This document shows, in pieces, positions 50,848 to 61,431 of a DNA stretch of 64,000 nucleotides. The notes under the pieces are model-generated. The model ran no database searches. It had not been told where the DNA came from and saw only the letters and a list, made by a program, of their open reading frames with translations. Numbering within the stretch: the first letter of the stretch is position 1; each line of letters begins with the position of its first letter. Source of the DNA: JAKZRT01 sp047518005 (GTDB lineage: Bacteria; Pseudomonadota; Alphaproteobacteria; Rhodobacterales; Rhodobacteraceae); NCBI GenBank assembly GCA_047518005.1, contig JAKZRT010000065.1, positions 1 through 64,000 on the forward strand, in the 5' to 3' direction. The position numbers and the translations under genes were made by a program.

Positions 50848-51282
50848 ATCTTTTGGTGTCCGACCTGGAAAAATAGGTGACCGATTGTCCCCGGGACATG
50901 GGTGACACCCTCGGGCGACGCACGGTTGTCGAACCGGCGGCGCGGCAAATCTGGGCTTTGGGTGAATTGGGCGGCGGTGCCTTTGAGGGGGGTGACGTCC
51001 CGCCCTCGGCTGTACAGGTGAACCGAGGGCGGGGATACTCAAGCACTCGTCACTGCACATATCGATTTCTAGGCGGGCAATGCGGCAGCGGCGGGCCGGT
51101 TTCGGGCCAATTTGAGGTATTCTGGGAAACAGTCTGTTGCGGGATTTGGTCCGGATTTCGCGCCAAGCGGGTCGAAACGCGCAAGACCCCGGCCAATTGG
51201 CACAGCAATTGGGCAATTGTGCAGAGTTTTGCTGCAATTGCCGGTTCGCGGGGCCGCCCCTGGTCCGGCCCGAGACACGGAA
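50848..51282. other. gene-free region after tRNA-Met, possible mobile-element relic
   Basis: About 435 bases without a supportable gene. A strong hairpin lies at 50999-51033 (CCCGCCCTCGG pairing with CCGAGGGCGGG). The stretch 50880-50920 has GTCCC/GGGAC and GGTGAC/GTGAC symmetries like insertion sequence ends. No transposase is visible. The position just past a tRNA fits an old integration site. Confidence 0.4.
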
Positions 51283-53109
51283 TCAGGCGGTTGCCGCTTC
51301 TTCGGCAATGCCGGTCACGATGGCGTCGATGGCATCGTGTTCGGCCACCCAATGACCGGGACCCACCTCTTCCAGCTTGGGCCGATAGCCCAGATCACCT
51401 GCGTCAATGCGCGACGGCAGGAACCGCAGCGGTGCGCGCGGGTCGGTCACCGACGGCAGATCGCCCGCCAGTTTCAGGCGCTTGCGCGACCGTTCGACGC
51501 GTGGGTCGGGCACCGGCACTGCCGAGATCAGCGACCGGGTATAGGGGTGGCGGGCGTCCTCGAAGATGGTGTTGCGGTCGGCCATTTCGACGATCCGGCC
51601 CAGATACAGCACCATGATCCGGTCCGCGACCTCGCGCACCACCGAAAGATCGTGGCTGATAAAGATCATCGACATGCCGAATTCTTCGCGCAGGTCCTTC
51701 AACAGCGCCAGGATCTGGGCCTGCACCGACACATCGAGCGCCGACACGGCCTCGTCGCAGATGATCAGCCGCGGCTTGTTGATCATGGCCCGCGCGATGC
51801 CGACGCGCTGGTTCTGGCCGCCCGAAAGCTCGTGCGGATACCGATTGACCATGTTTTGCGGCAGGCCGACCTTTTCCATCATCTCCATCACGATCCGCTT
51901 GCGTTTCTGCGACGACAGATCGGGCCGGTGGGTTATCAGCGGCTCGGCGATCGAGGTCGAAATGGTCATGCGCGGGTCGAGGCTGGCCAGCGGGTCCTGA
52001 AAGACGATCTGCAAATCCTTGCGGTGCTTTTTCATCTGGTGCGACTGGAGCCCGGTCAGTTCGCTGCCAAGCCAGGACACATGCCCGCCGGTCGGTGGAA
52101 TGAGTTGCAGGACCGCGCGCGCCAACGTCGACTTGCCGCACCCGCTTTCGCCCACCAGGCCGAGGGTTTCACCCTGCCCGACATCGAAGGTAACACCGTC
52201 GACCGCCTTCAGCGCGAACTTGCGGCCAAATATCCCGCCCTGCCCGCGCACGGTGAATTCGACCCGCACATCGTCGGCGCGCAGCAGCGGCTCGACCGAG
52301 GCGACAATTTCGGTCGGCGGATAGGGCGTGTCGAGCCGCGGCATCGCATCCAGAAGCGCCCTGGTATAGGGGTGCGCGGGGCGATAGAAAATGTCTTCCA
52401 CGTCGCCGCTTTCGACATATTCACCGTGGCGCATAACCTCGATCCGGTCGCACATGCGCGCCACGACGCCCATGTCGTGGGTGATCAGCGCCACCGCGGT
52501 GCCTTCGGTCTTTTGCAGATCGGCGATCAGGTCGAGAATTTCGGCCTGCACGGTCACATCGAGCGCCGTGGTGGGCTCGTCGGCGATCAAAAGCTGCGGG
52601 CTGTTGAGCATCGCCATGGCGATCATCACGCGCTGGCGCTGGCCGCCGGAAAGTTGGTGCGGAAATTGTTTCATCCGACGCGCCGCGTCGGGCATTTTGA
52701 CTTTTTCCAGCCAGTCAACGCAGTGGCGCGTGCATTCAGCACCGCGCAAGTCAGAATGGACGCGAACTACCTCGGCCAGCTGCTCGCCGATCCGCAGGTG
52801 CGGGGTCAGCGCGGTCAGCGGGTCCTGGAAGATCATCGTCATGGCGCTGCCGCGAATGTGGTTCAGCTCGACCGGAGGAACGTTCAGCACCTCTTCGCCC
52901 TGCAACATGACAGACCCCGATGCGTGGCCGTTTCGTGCCAAAAGCCCCATGGTGGCCAGAAAACTCTGGCTTTTGCCCGAACCGCTTTCGCCCACAATGC
53001 CCAGGCATTCGCCCGGATTGATGGAAAGAGAAATGTTCTTGACCGCCTCAACTTCGCCGTCGGGGGTGTCGAACGAGACGCGCAGATTGCGGATGTCCAG
53101 AAGCGCCAT
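51283..53109 (-). CDS. oligopeptide ABC importer, fused dual ATPase (OppDF-like)
   Basis: 608 residues with two full ABC domains. Domain 1 has GESGSGKSQSFLATMGLL, LSGGQRQRVMIAMAML and LLIADEPTTALDVTVQ. Domain 2 has GESGCGKSTLARAV, LSGGQNQRVGIARAM and LIICDEAVSALDVSVQ. The dipeptide-importer C-terminal Fe-S-like tail Cys residues are absent. Fusion of the D and F ATPases in one chain is common in this clade. Last gene of the minus-strand oppA-B-C-DF order; oppC stops one base upstream. Confidence 0.93.
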   Translation of the reverse strand: MALLDIRNLRVSFDTPDGEVEAVKNISLSINPGECLGIVGESGSGKSQSFLATMGLLARNGHASGSVMLQGEEVLNVPPVELNHIRGSAMTMIFQDPLTALTPHLRIGEQLAEVVRVHSDLRGAECTRHCVDWLEKVKMPDAARRMKQFPHQLSGGQRQRVMIAMAMLNSPQLLIADEPTTALDVTVQAEILDLIADLQKTEGTAVALITHDMGVVARMCDRIEVMRHGEYVESGDVEDIFYRPAHPYTRALLDAMPRLDTPYPPTEIVASVEPLLRADDVRVEFTVRGQGGIFGRKFALKAVDGVTFDVGQGETLGLVGESGCGKSTLARAVLQLIPPTGGHVSWLGSELTGLQSHQMKKHRKDLQIVFQDPLASLDPRMTISTSIAEPLITHRPDLSSQKRKRIVMEMMEKVGLPQNMVNRYPHELSGGQNQRVGIARAMINKPRLIICDEAVSALDVSVQAQILALLKDLREEFGMSMIFISHDLSVVREVADRIMVLYLGRIVEMADRNTIFEDARHPYTRSLISAVPVPDPRVERSRKRLKLAGDLPSVTDPRAPLRFLPSRIDAGDLGYRPKLEEVGPGHWVAEHDAIDAIVTGIAEEAATA

Positions 53110-53110
53110 C

Positions 53111-54019
53111 CTAACGGTCCTTCGGATCGAGCGCGTCGCGCAGACCGTCGCCGATGAAAAACATGCAGATGATGGTGATCAGGAAGAACGACAGCGGGAT
53201 CATCAGCTGCCAGAGCGTGCCATAGGCCATCGTGCCCGCGCCTTCGGCGATCAGCCGACCGAGCGAGGTGTTGGGTTCCTGCACGCCAAGCCCGAGGAAC
53301 GAGATGAAACTTTCCGCCAAAATCATTTCGGGCACCAGAAGCGAGGCATAGACAATCACCACCCCCAGCAGGTTGGGCATTATGTGCCGCCAGATGATCA
53401 TCGAGCCCGAAACACCCGCCGCACGGGCGGCTTCGACAAATTCGCGGTTTTTCAGGCTGAGCGTCTGGCCGCGCACAACCCGGCTCATGGTCAGCCAGCC
53501 GGTCAGGCCGAGCCCTACGAACAGCATGAACAATGACCGCTCGAATATTACCATCAGCAGAATGATCACCAGCGTCGAGGGGATCGCCAGCAGGATGTCG
53601 ACATTGCGCATCATGAAGTTATCGGTGCGCCCGCCGACAAAGCCCGCGATCGCGCCGTAACTGGTGCCCACAATCAGCGCCACGGACGCGCCGACCAGCC
53701 CCACCAAAAGCGATGTCCGGGTTCCCTGGATGCTGCGCGCGTAAAGGTCGCGACCCAGTTCATCGGTACCAAAGAAATGCCCCGATCCGATTGACGGCAT
53801 TCCCATTTCGGCAACGTTGCCCATTATGTCCCAGTCGATCTCTTCGTTTGACCATTGGGCGAAGAGCGGACCGATGATGACAAAGACCACCATGATCGAC
53901 AATACGATGACCGCACCAAACGCGGCCCGGTTGCGGAAAAACCGGGCGTATGCGTCTTGCCACAGCGACCGGCCGCGAACTTCGGTGGCCTCGTCGGGGA
54001 TTGTCAGTATCTCGCTCAT
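53111..54019 (-). CDS. oligopeptide ABC importer permease, OppC-like
   Basis: 302 residues. The N-terminal OppC_N region (WQDAYARFFRNRAAFGAVIV) and the EAA loop EFVEAARAAGVSGSMIIWRH with FISFLGLGVQEPNTSLGRLI identify it. It pairs with the OppB-like permease. The start ATG at 54019 follows the OppB stop by seven bases. Confidence 0.92.
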   Translation of the reverse strand: MSEILTIPDEATEVRGRSLWQDAYARFFRNRAAFGAVIVLSIMVVFVIIGPLFAQWSNEEIDWDIMGNVAEMGMPSIGSGHFFGTDELGRDLYARSIQGTRTSLLVGLVGASVALIVGTSYGAIAGFVGGRTDNFMMRNVDILLAIPSTLVIILLMVIFERSLFMLFVGLGLTGWLTMSRVVRGQTLSLKNREFVEAARAAGVSGSMIIWRHIMPNLLGVVIVYASLLVPEMILAESFISFLGLGVQEPNTSLGRLIAEGAGTMAYGTLWQLMIPLSFFLITIICMFFIGDGLRDALDPKDR

Positions 54020-54026
54020 GTCGACC

Positions 54027-54950
54027 TCAATACCGGATGCGGGGATCGAACCAGGCGTAAAGCAGGTCCGTGATCAGATTGAACGTGATCGTCAGCGAGC
54101 CATAGAGTATCGTCGTGCCAAGCAGCACCGCATAGTCGCGGTTCAGGGCCGAGTTGACATAAGACTGACCCAGGCCGCCGGTCGAGAAATAGATGTCCAC
54201 AAACACCGACCCGGTGATGACATAGACAAAAACCGGGCCCAGATAGCTGACCACCGGCAACATGGTGGGCTTCATCGCGTGCCGCCAGATCACCTGGCGC
54301 ATCGGCAGGCCCTTGGCCTGCGCGGTGCGCACGAAGTTCGAATTCAGCACCTCGAGCATCGATGACCGGGTAAGTCGGGCAATCGACGCCATAAACGAGG
54401 TCGACAGCGCGATGACCGGCAGGATCAGATATTCGATCTGCCCCCCATTCCATCCGCCACCCGGTAACCAGCCCAGATAGAGCGTGAAGATCAGGATCAG
54501 GATCGGCCCCATGACAAAGTTGGGCAGCGCCTGGGCGGAAAACGAAAACGCCACCGCCAGATAATCGATCCAGCTGTTTTGCTTGATCGCCGCCACCACC
54601 CCAAGCGATATCCCGACCGTCGAGGCCACGACAAAGGACCAGAGACCATAGGTCAGCGTGATCGGAAAGCCCTGCGCAATGACGTCGTTCACGTCGCGGT
54701 CTTTGTATTTGAACGAGGGGCCGAAATCGAAATGAAAGACGATGTTGCCGACGTAATCGGCCAACTGCTTCCAATAGGGCTGATCAAGCCCATAGCGCGC
54801 TTCGATATTGGCCAGAACCTGTGGCGGCAGCGGTCGTTCCGATGTGAAAGGCCCGCCGGGGGCCGTGTGCATCAGCACGAAGCAGACGATGATCATCACA
54901 AGCATCGTCGGGATCGCGAAGGCCAGCCGGTTTATGATAAAGCCAAGCAT
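54027..54950 (-). CDS. oligopeptide ABC importer permease, OppB-like
   Basis: 307 residues. FIINRLAFAIPTMLVMIIVC is the first membrane span of OppB/DppB proteins, and NFVRTAQAKGLPMRQVIWRH is the EAA loop that contacts the ATPase. A terminator-like hairpin lies between it and the upstream oppA gene, so its level is probably lower than that of the binding protein. Confidence 0.92.
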   Translation of the reverse strand: MLGFIINRLAFAIPTMLVMIIVCFVLMHTAPGGPFTSERPLPPQVLANIEARYGLDQPYWKQLADYVGNIVFHFDFGPSFKYKDRDVNDVIAQGFPITLTYGLWSFVVASTVGISLGVVAAIKQNSWIDYLAVAFSFSAQALPNFVMGPILILIFTLYLGWLPGGGWNGGQIEYLILPVIALSTSFMASIARLTRSSMLEVLNSNFVRTAQAKGLPMRQVIWRHAMKPTMLPVVSYLGPVFVYVITGSVFVDIYFSTGGLGQSYVNSALNRDYAVLLGTTILYGSLTITFNLITDLLYAWFDPRIRY

Positions 54951-54980
54951 GTCAGCAACCTGGATGAGTTCACCAGAAAA

Positions 54981-55002
54981 GCGCCGCCCCGAAGGGCGGC
55001 GC
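54981..55002 (-). terminator. attenuating terminator between oppA and oppB
   Basis: GCGCCGCCC (54981-54989) pairs with GGGCGGCGC (54994-55002) around CGAA. T runs flank it on both strands. It probably lets most transcripts end after oppA, so the binding protein is made in excess over the membrane parts. Confidence 0.8.
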
Positions 55003-55021
55003 CGTTTTTAGCGAGAGACGA

Positions 55022-56644
55022 TTATTCGGCGACCTTGTAGAGGTTGCGCGAATACCAGTTCTGTTCGACGTTTCCGACCGGCCAGTTTTTCAGATCGGTG
55101 TCGATCATGTAGTTCCCGGCATAGTGATAGATCGGGATGATCGGCACGTCTTTGGCGATCATCTGTTCGATCTTGGTATAAAGATCGGTCGCATCAGCCG
55201 CTGTTTTGGCCGAAGCCAGCATCGCATCGACGTCCGCATTGGAATACTTGGCGTCGTTATAGCTGGAGTTGCTGTCAACCAGATCGAGGAAAGTCGAGGC
55301 CTCGTTATAGTCGCCACACCAACCGGCGCGGGCGATCTGGTAGTCCTGGCCGCCACGGGTTTCCAGGAAGGTCTTCCATTCCTGGTTGGCCAGTTCGACC
55401 GTCACGCCCAGCTTTTGCTTCCACATCTGGCTGATTGCGATGGCGATCTTTTTGTGGCCTTCCGAGGTGTTGTAGATCAGTTCGATCTCCAGCCCGTCAG
55501 CGTAACCCGCTTCGGCCAAAAGCTCTTTGGCCAGCGCATCACGTTCGGCTTGGGTCATAACAGCCGCGGCAACGTCGGGCACATTAAAGCCTGCGGTTGC
55601 TTCGGGCGTGAAGGTATAGGCCGGGTACTGACCACCAGCGGTCACCTTCTCGACGATGATGTCACGGTCCACGGCCAGCGACAGCGCCCGGCGAACACGA
55701 ACGTCCAGCAGCGCCGGGTTGGTCGTGTCGGTCAGGTTGATCGTGTAGTAATAGCTGCACAAACGCGGGAACACGGTGGTCTCATCCGGGTTCGACTGCG
55801 ACAGACGCGGATACTGGCCGGCCGGAATTTCTGTCCGGTCAAGCTCGCCCGCCATGTAACGGGTCAGCGCCACGTTTTCATCGTTGATGACCAACGCCAC
55901 AACCTTGTCGATGATGGTTGCGCCGTTGTTCCAGTACATGGTGTTGCGTTCGCGCACCGACCGTTCGTTGGGCAGATGCTCGGTCAGGATGTAGGCACCG
56001 TTTGATACGATGTTTCCAGGCTTGGTCCAGTCGTTGCCGTGCGCCTCAAGCGTTGCTGCGTGAACCGGGAAGGTCGTCGCATGGGTCGTCATCGATGCGA
56101 AGTACGGCAAAGCCGCCGTCAGACGCACCTGGAATGTGTGGTCGTCAATAGCCGACACGCCCAGTTCACCGATCGGCATTTCACCAGCCAGAATGGCGCT
56201 GGCGTTTTCGATCGACATAAGTTCCATGAACCATGAATAGGGCGACCCAAGTTCCGGGTTCACCGCACGCTGCCAGGCATAAACAAAGTCGCCAGCCGTC
56301 ACGGCATCACCGTTCGACCACTTGGCGTCGTCGCGCAGAGTGAAGGTATAGACGTTTTTGGCATCATTGGCCTCGAAGTGCAGTGCAACACCAGGCTCGA
56401 GGTTGCCGTCTTCGTCCTGGTTCATCAGACCCTCGAAAAGGTCGCGAACAAGCTCTGATCCGGACACGTCTTCGACGACCTGCGGGTCAACCGAGCTGTG
56501 TTCGTCGAGAACGCGGTAAACGAAGGTCTGGTCGTCGGCGAGCGCTTCGCCGGTCTCGGGGTGCGTGCCGGCCGCATATAGCGGCGCGGTCACAAGCGAA
56601 CTGGCCAGCAGCAACGCCGCCAGAGTACTGATCTTTCTTGTCAT
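55022..56644 (-). CDS. periplasmic oligopeptide-binding protein, OppA-like
   Basis: 540 residues. A Sec signal peptide (ISTALLLASS-type hydrophobic core, cleavage near PLYAAG) precedes a family 5 solute-binding protein with EPGVALHFEANDAKNVYTF and DVRVRRALSLAVDRDIIVEK. RAGWCGDYNEASTFLDLV is in the C-terminal half. It binds peptides in the periplasm for the permeases downstream. ATG 56644 is chosen because GGGAGG precedes it. A terminator follows. Confidence 0.93.
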   Translation of the reverse strand: MTRKISTLAALLLASSLVTAPLYAAGTHPETGEALADDQTFVYRVLDEHSSVDPQVVEDVSGSELVRDLFEGLMNQDEDGNLEPGVALHFEANDAKNVYTFTLRDDAKWSNGDAVTAGDFVYAWQRAVNPELGSPYSWFMELMSIENASAILAGEMPIGELGVSAIDDHTFQVRLTAALPYFASMTTHATTFPVHAATLEAHGNDWTKPGNIVSNGAYILTEHLPNERSVRERNTMYWNNGATIIDKVVALVINDENVALTRYMAGELDRTEIPAGQYPRLSQSNPDETTVFPRLCSYYYTINLTDTTNPALLDVRVRRALSLAVDRDIIVEKVTAGGQYPAYTFTPEATAGFNVPDVAAAVMTQAERDALAKELLAEAGYADGLEIELIYNTSEGHKKIAIAISQMWKQKLGVTVELANQEWKTFLETRGGQDYQIARAGWCGDYNEASTFLDLVDSNSSYNDAKYSNADVDAMLASAKTAADATDLYTKIEQMIAKDVPIIPIYHYAGNYMIDTDLKNWPVGNVEQNWYSRNLYKVAE

Positions 56645-56990
56645 TGTGAGTTCCTCCCTTGAAGTCAATCATCGCGTGCGCCCCCAAAAGGACCGCCGCG
56701 AAGCTGTTGATGCGACCGAGTATCGACCGAATCTGGGCCAAAAGGCCAGCCATTCCGGCGATTTCCCGTGCGGAAACCTGACGATTTTCGACGACCTTTG
56801 CGAATCTGTACGGCGCGAGCGGAAAATGTTGGCATTTCTTGCTCAAATTGCTGCGCCACGATTTCGGCCGGTTCAGACGCTGCACTCAAAAAATCCGAAG
56901 CACTCTGCTAGGGCTTGCGCAAAAGCCGCAGTTTCTTTGTCAGCCGGGCCGATCGGCCCGAATCAACCCGGCCAGCGGTCGATTACGCCA
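56645..56990. other. promoter region upstream of oppA
   Basis: About 346 bases between the E1 gene's stop and oppA. No gene is supported on either strand. The sequence is GC-rich and mixed with no clear inverted repeats apart from GGGCCGATCGGCCC near 56946-56959, a perfect palindrome that could be an operator or terminator for the E1 gene. Confidence 0.45.
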
Positions 56991-59171
56991 TCACAAACGC
57001 CAAAGCTCGGTTGCGGCGTCGACAATGCTCGGGCGAGACGGCAACGTCGCCCCGTGGGCCGGGCCGGTAGCAATGAAGCTGTCCTCGGCGGTCAGGCGGG
57101 CAAACGGAATGTTGGTGTTTTCGGCCATGAGCGCGGCCAGCGCCTCGGCTTGTCCGCCGGTGCGGCGACATTCATCGACGATCAGCACCTTGTTGGCCCC
57201 CTCCAGTGCCTTCAGCAGACTTTCCGCGGGCAGTGGTGCCAGCCACCGCAGGTCGATCACCCGCGTTTCGATGCCGAGTTCGGTCAGATACGGCACCGCC
57301 TGTTGACTGAGGTAATGACCGTTGCCATAGGTCACGATGGCCAGCGGCCCGCTGCCGGTCACGCCAACTTCGCCCAGCCCGATCCGCGTTCCCGGCGTCG
57401 GATAATGGTCCATCCAACGGCCGTCTTTTTCGCCGTGCAGATCGCGCATCGCATAAAGCGCGATGGGCTCTAGAAACACCACGACGCGCGCCTCTTCGCG
57501 GGCCAGCCGAACGCATTCACGCAGCATGGCCACGGCGTCGGCACCCCGGGACGGGCAGGCGATGATCACACCGGGGATGTCGCGCAACACGGCGATTGAG
57601 TTGTCGTTGTGAAAGTGCCCGCCAAACCCGCGCTGATAGCCAAGGCCGGCTATGCGCAGGACCATCGGGTTGGTGAACTGCCCGTTCGAGAAGAACGGCA
57701 GCGTCGCGGCCTCGCCCCTGATCTGGTCTTGGGCGTTGTGCAGATAGGCCAGAAACTGGATCTCGGGGATCGGAATGAAACCGTTGTGCGCGAGGCCGAT
57801 ACCAAGGCCCAAAATCGACTGTTCATCCAGAAGCGTGTCGATCACCCGGTCCCGACCGAACCGGGTGATCAGTTTCTGGGTGACGCCGTAAACCCCGCCT
57901 TTGGCCCCCACGTCCTGGCCCATCACCACGATCTCGGAATGCTCCAGCATCAGATCGCTCAGCGCCCAATTGATCAGGCGCGCCATGGGTTGCGGTTCGT
58001 CCATCTGGGTCGCGTCATTACCAAAGGCGGCGCTGCGGACTTCGGGCGCGGGGCCGTTGGTGGGCGCGCACGATCGGCGCGGGGGGACGAGGCTTGCCAT
58101 CACATCGGCCGCCGTCCGAAGCCGCGGACGTTCGACAACTTGCGCCGCGATGCGCGTGCATTCAGCGTCGGCGGCGTCATAGGTCGCCAGCGCCTGGTCC
58201 GGCGTGTTGGCACCCGCCTCGGCCAAAAGCCGCACCGAATGCAGCAGCGGGTCATTATCTTCCCATGCTTCATAGACGGATTTGGGCAGATAGCTTTGCT
58301 GGAGGTCCGCACCGGCGTGGCCATAAAGGCGGACCAGCGAGATGTGCACGAATGCGGGCCGCCGCCAGCGGCGCACATATTCCGCCGCCTCGCGCGCCAC
58401 CTTGTAGGTGTCGAACAGGTCGAGACCGTTGGCATGGAAATACTTCAGCCCCGGCTTGGCGGCAAAATTGGCGGCGATCCAGCCATCGGGCGTGCGCGTC
58501 GAGATGCCTATCTGGTTGTCTTCGCATACCAGCATCAGCGGCATCGGCACCGACTGAAACGCCGCCCAGGCTGCCGCGTTGATCGCCCCCTGCGCGGTCG
58601 AATGATTGACCGAGGCATCGCCGAACGAGCACATGATCAGGCTGTCGTCGGCCAGCACCTTGTGTTCGGGCGGGTGCCGGCGCGCCAGCCCGATGGAATA
58701 GGCCGCGCCAACCGCTTTGGGCAGGTGGCTGGCAATGGTCGAGGTCTGCGGCGGGATCATCAGTGCTTTCGAGCCCAGCACCTTGTGTCGACCGCCCGAG
58801 ATCGGATCGTCAACCACGGTGGCAAATCCACACAGCATGTCCCGGACCGGCGTGACCCCCGGCACCTGGCCCGAGCGCATGACCTGAAACGCGCCGTCGC
58901 GATAATGCAGAAAGGCCATGTCGTCGGTCCGCAGCGCCGCCGCGACCGCCGCCATGCCTTCGTGGCCGGACGACCCGATTGTATAGAACCCTTGACCTGC
59001 CGCCTGCATCCTGCGCGAGGTCCGGTCGAGGTTTCGGCTGAGGCATTGGGCGTGATAGATCGCAAGCGCGCCGTCCGGGGTCAAAGCCCCGCCCGGTCCG
59101 GCCCCGGCGGGCAAATCCCCGGCCTGAACGCGGCTGCGAAACGCCCGGTGAACGACCTCGACCCGGTCCAT
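56991..59171 (-). CDS. fused alpha/beta E1 component of a 2-oxoacid dehydrogenase
   Basis: 726 residues. Residues 1-350 are an E1-alpha with the TPP motif GDASVNHSTAQGAINAAAWA, and about 390-726 are an E1-beta transketolase half with VMGQDVGAKGGVYGVTQKL, GLAHNGFIPIPEIQFLAYL and LIVDECRRTGGQAEALAALM. In most bacteria these are separate (bkdA1/A2). It would decarboxylate a branched-chain or other 2-oxoacid and pass the acyl group to an E2, but no E2 or E3 lies nearby. It is coupled to gcdH by a four-base gap, suggesting a lysine or tryptophan route to glutaryl-CoA. Confidence 0.85.
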   Translation of the reverse strand: MDRVEVVHRAFRSRVQAGDLPAGAGPGGALTPDGALAIYHAQCLSRNLDRTSRRMQAAGQGFYTIGSSGHEGMAAVAAALRTDDMAFLHYRDGAFQVMRSGQVPGVTPVRDMLCGFATVVDDPISGGRHKVLGSKALMIPPQTSTIASHLPKAVGAAYSIGLARRHPPEHKVLADDSLIMCSFGDASVNHSTAQGAINAAAWAAFQSVPMPLMLVCEDNQIGISTRTPDGWIAANFAAKPGLKYFHANGLDLFDTYKVAREAAEYVRRWRRPAFVHISLVRLYGHAGADLQQSYLPKSVYEAWEDNDPLLHSVRLLAEAGANTPDQALATYDAADAECTRIAAQVVERPRLRTAADVMASLVPPRRSCAPTNGPAPEVRSAAFGNDATQMDEPQPMARLINWALSDLMLEHSEIVVMGQDVGAKGGVYGVTQKLITRFGRDRVIDTLLDEQSILGLGIGLAHNGFIPIPEIQFLAYLHNAQDQIRGEAATLPFFSNGQFTNPMVLRIAGLGYQRGFGGHFHNDNSIAVLRDIPGVIIACPSRGADAVAMLRECVRLAREEARVVVFLEPIALYAMRDLHGEKDGRWMDHYPTPGTRIGLGEVGVTGSGPLAIVTYGNGHYLSQQAVPYLTELGIETRVIDLRWLAPLPAESLLKALEGANKVLIVDECRRTGGQAEALAALMAENTNIPFARLTAEDSFIATGPAHGATLPSRPSIVDAATELWRL

Positions 59172-59175
59172 GGGG

Positions 59176-60384
<1,209 letters not shown>

Positions 60385-60435
60385 TGCCGGCTTTCCACTT
60401 TGCACGTTGCGGGCTGCGGTGGCCATTTTATGCCA

Positions 60436-60510
60436 AATCGCAATCTAAAGCTTCCGCCGGTGCCAATTTACACTGGGAATTGCGCCCAATGGTAGGCAAT
60501 AATCGCAATC
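60436..60510. promoter_or_regulatory. gcdH/lysR divergent operator region
   Basis: AATCGCAATC occurs at 60436-60445 and again at 60501-60510. ATTGCG (60479-60484) mirrors the CGCAAT of the second copy. Direct and inverted half-sites between divergent genes are typical LysR binding arrangements, so this is a likely operator of the adjacent LysR. Confidence 0.5.
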
Positions 60511-60533
60511 ATCACATACCAAAACGGAATGAT

Positions 60534-61415
60534 ATGACCCCGCCCCGCCGATTTCTGCCGTCGCTGAGATGGATTGCCGCCTTCGAGGCGGTCGCCCGGC
60601 GCGGGTCGGTCACGGACGCGGCGGCGGAACTGAGCCTCAGCCAGGGCGCGGTCAGCCGCCAGCTGCAAAAGCTGGAAGACCAGATCGGTCTGGCGCTGTT
60701 CATACGCGAAAAAAGACGCCTGATTCTGACCCCCGCCGGCCAGACCTATGCTGCGCAAGTCCGGGACGGCATGAACACGATTGCAAATGCGGCGATCAAA
60801 CTGCACGCAAATCCCGACGGCGGCACTCTGGACCTGGCCATCTTACCGGCATTCGGGACCCATTGGCTGGCGCCGCGCCTGCCGAATTTTCTGGCCGCAA
60901 ATCCAGGCGTCACGATCAATCTGGCGACCCGCACGTCGCCGTTTGACTTTGCGCGCGAACGCTTTCACGCGGCGATCCATTTTGGCCGCGACAACTGGCC
61001 GGGGGCCGAGGCGCTGAAGCTGATGGACGAGGAAATAGTGGCGGTCGTCGCGCCGTCGCTTGTCGCGTCCGCCTGCGTCGACGGGCCCGCCGATCTGCTG
61101 CGGGTGCCGCTTTTGCACCTTGAAACGCGTCCACGGGCATGGGCGCGCTGGTTTGAGGCTCACGGCGTCAGCGGCGTCGGGATGGGCGGTATGGGCTTTG
61201 ACCAGTTCGCGACGATGGCCAAAGCGGCGGCCGCGGGTCTTGGGGCAGCCCTTTTGCCGGGTTTTTTGGCCGAGGGCGAAGTGGCCAGGGGCACGCTTGT
61301 CACGCTTGCATCGGCGCGGGTAACCAGCATCGGCTCATATTATCTGGTTTGGCCGACGGTCCACCGCAGATATCCGCCGCTGAACGCGCTGCGCAAATGG
61401 ATTGCCCGGGCATGA
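60534..61415 (+). CDS. LysR-family regulator, GcvA-like
   Basis: 293 residues. The N-terminal HTH SLRWIAAFEAVARRGSVTDA with LSLSQGAVSRQLQKLEDQIG is followed by the effector domain (LAILPAFGTHWLAPRLPNFL, later MAKAAAAGLGAALLPGFLAE). It resembles GcvA. It is divergent from gcdH and probably controls it and the E1 gene, sensing a pathway intermediate. ATG 60534 follows a weak AACGGAAT. Confidence 0.9.
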   Translation: MTPPRRFLPSLRWIAAFEAVARRGSVTDAAAELSLSQGAVSRQLQKLEDQIGLALFIREKRRLILTPAGQTYAAQVRDGMNTIANAAIKLHANPDGGTLDLAILPAFGTHWLAPRLPNFLAANPGVTINLATRTSPFDFARERFHAAIHFGRDNWPGAEALKLMDEEIVAVVAPSLVASACVDGPADLLRVPLLHLETRPRAWARWFEAHGVSGVGMGGMGFDQFATMAKAAAAGLGAALLPGFLAEGEVARGTLVTLASARVTSIGSYYLVWPTVHRRYPPLNALRKWIARA

Positions 61416-61431
61416 GGGCCCGCCACGCGAG

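Noticed and set aside
50804..51046. Minus-strand frame ending in EEGLEPPTRGL
   Set aside because: This ending is a well-known false translation across a tRNA gene, here antisense to tRNA-Met.
51112..53157. 681-codon plus-strand frame opposite the dual ATPase gene
   Set aside because: Antisense to a well-supported ABC ATPase with all motifs. Composition is Arg/His-rich as expected for a shadow frame.
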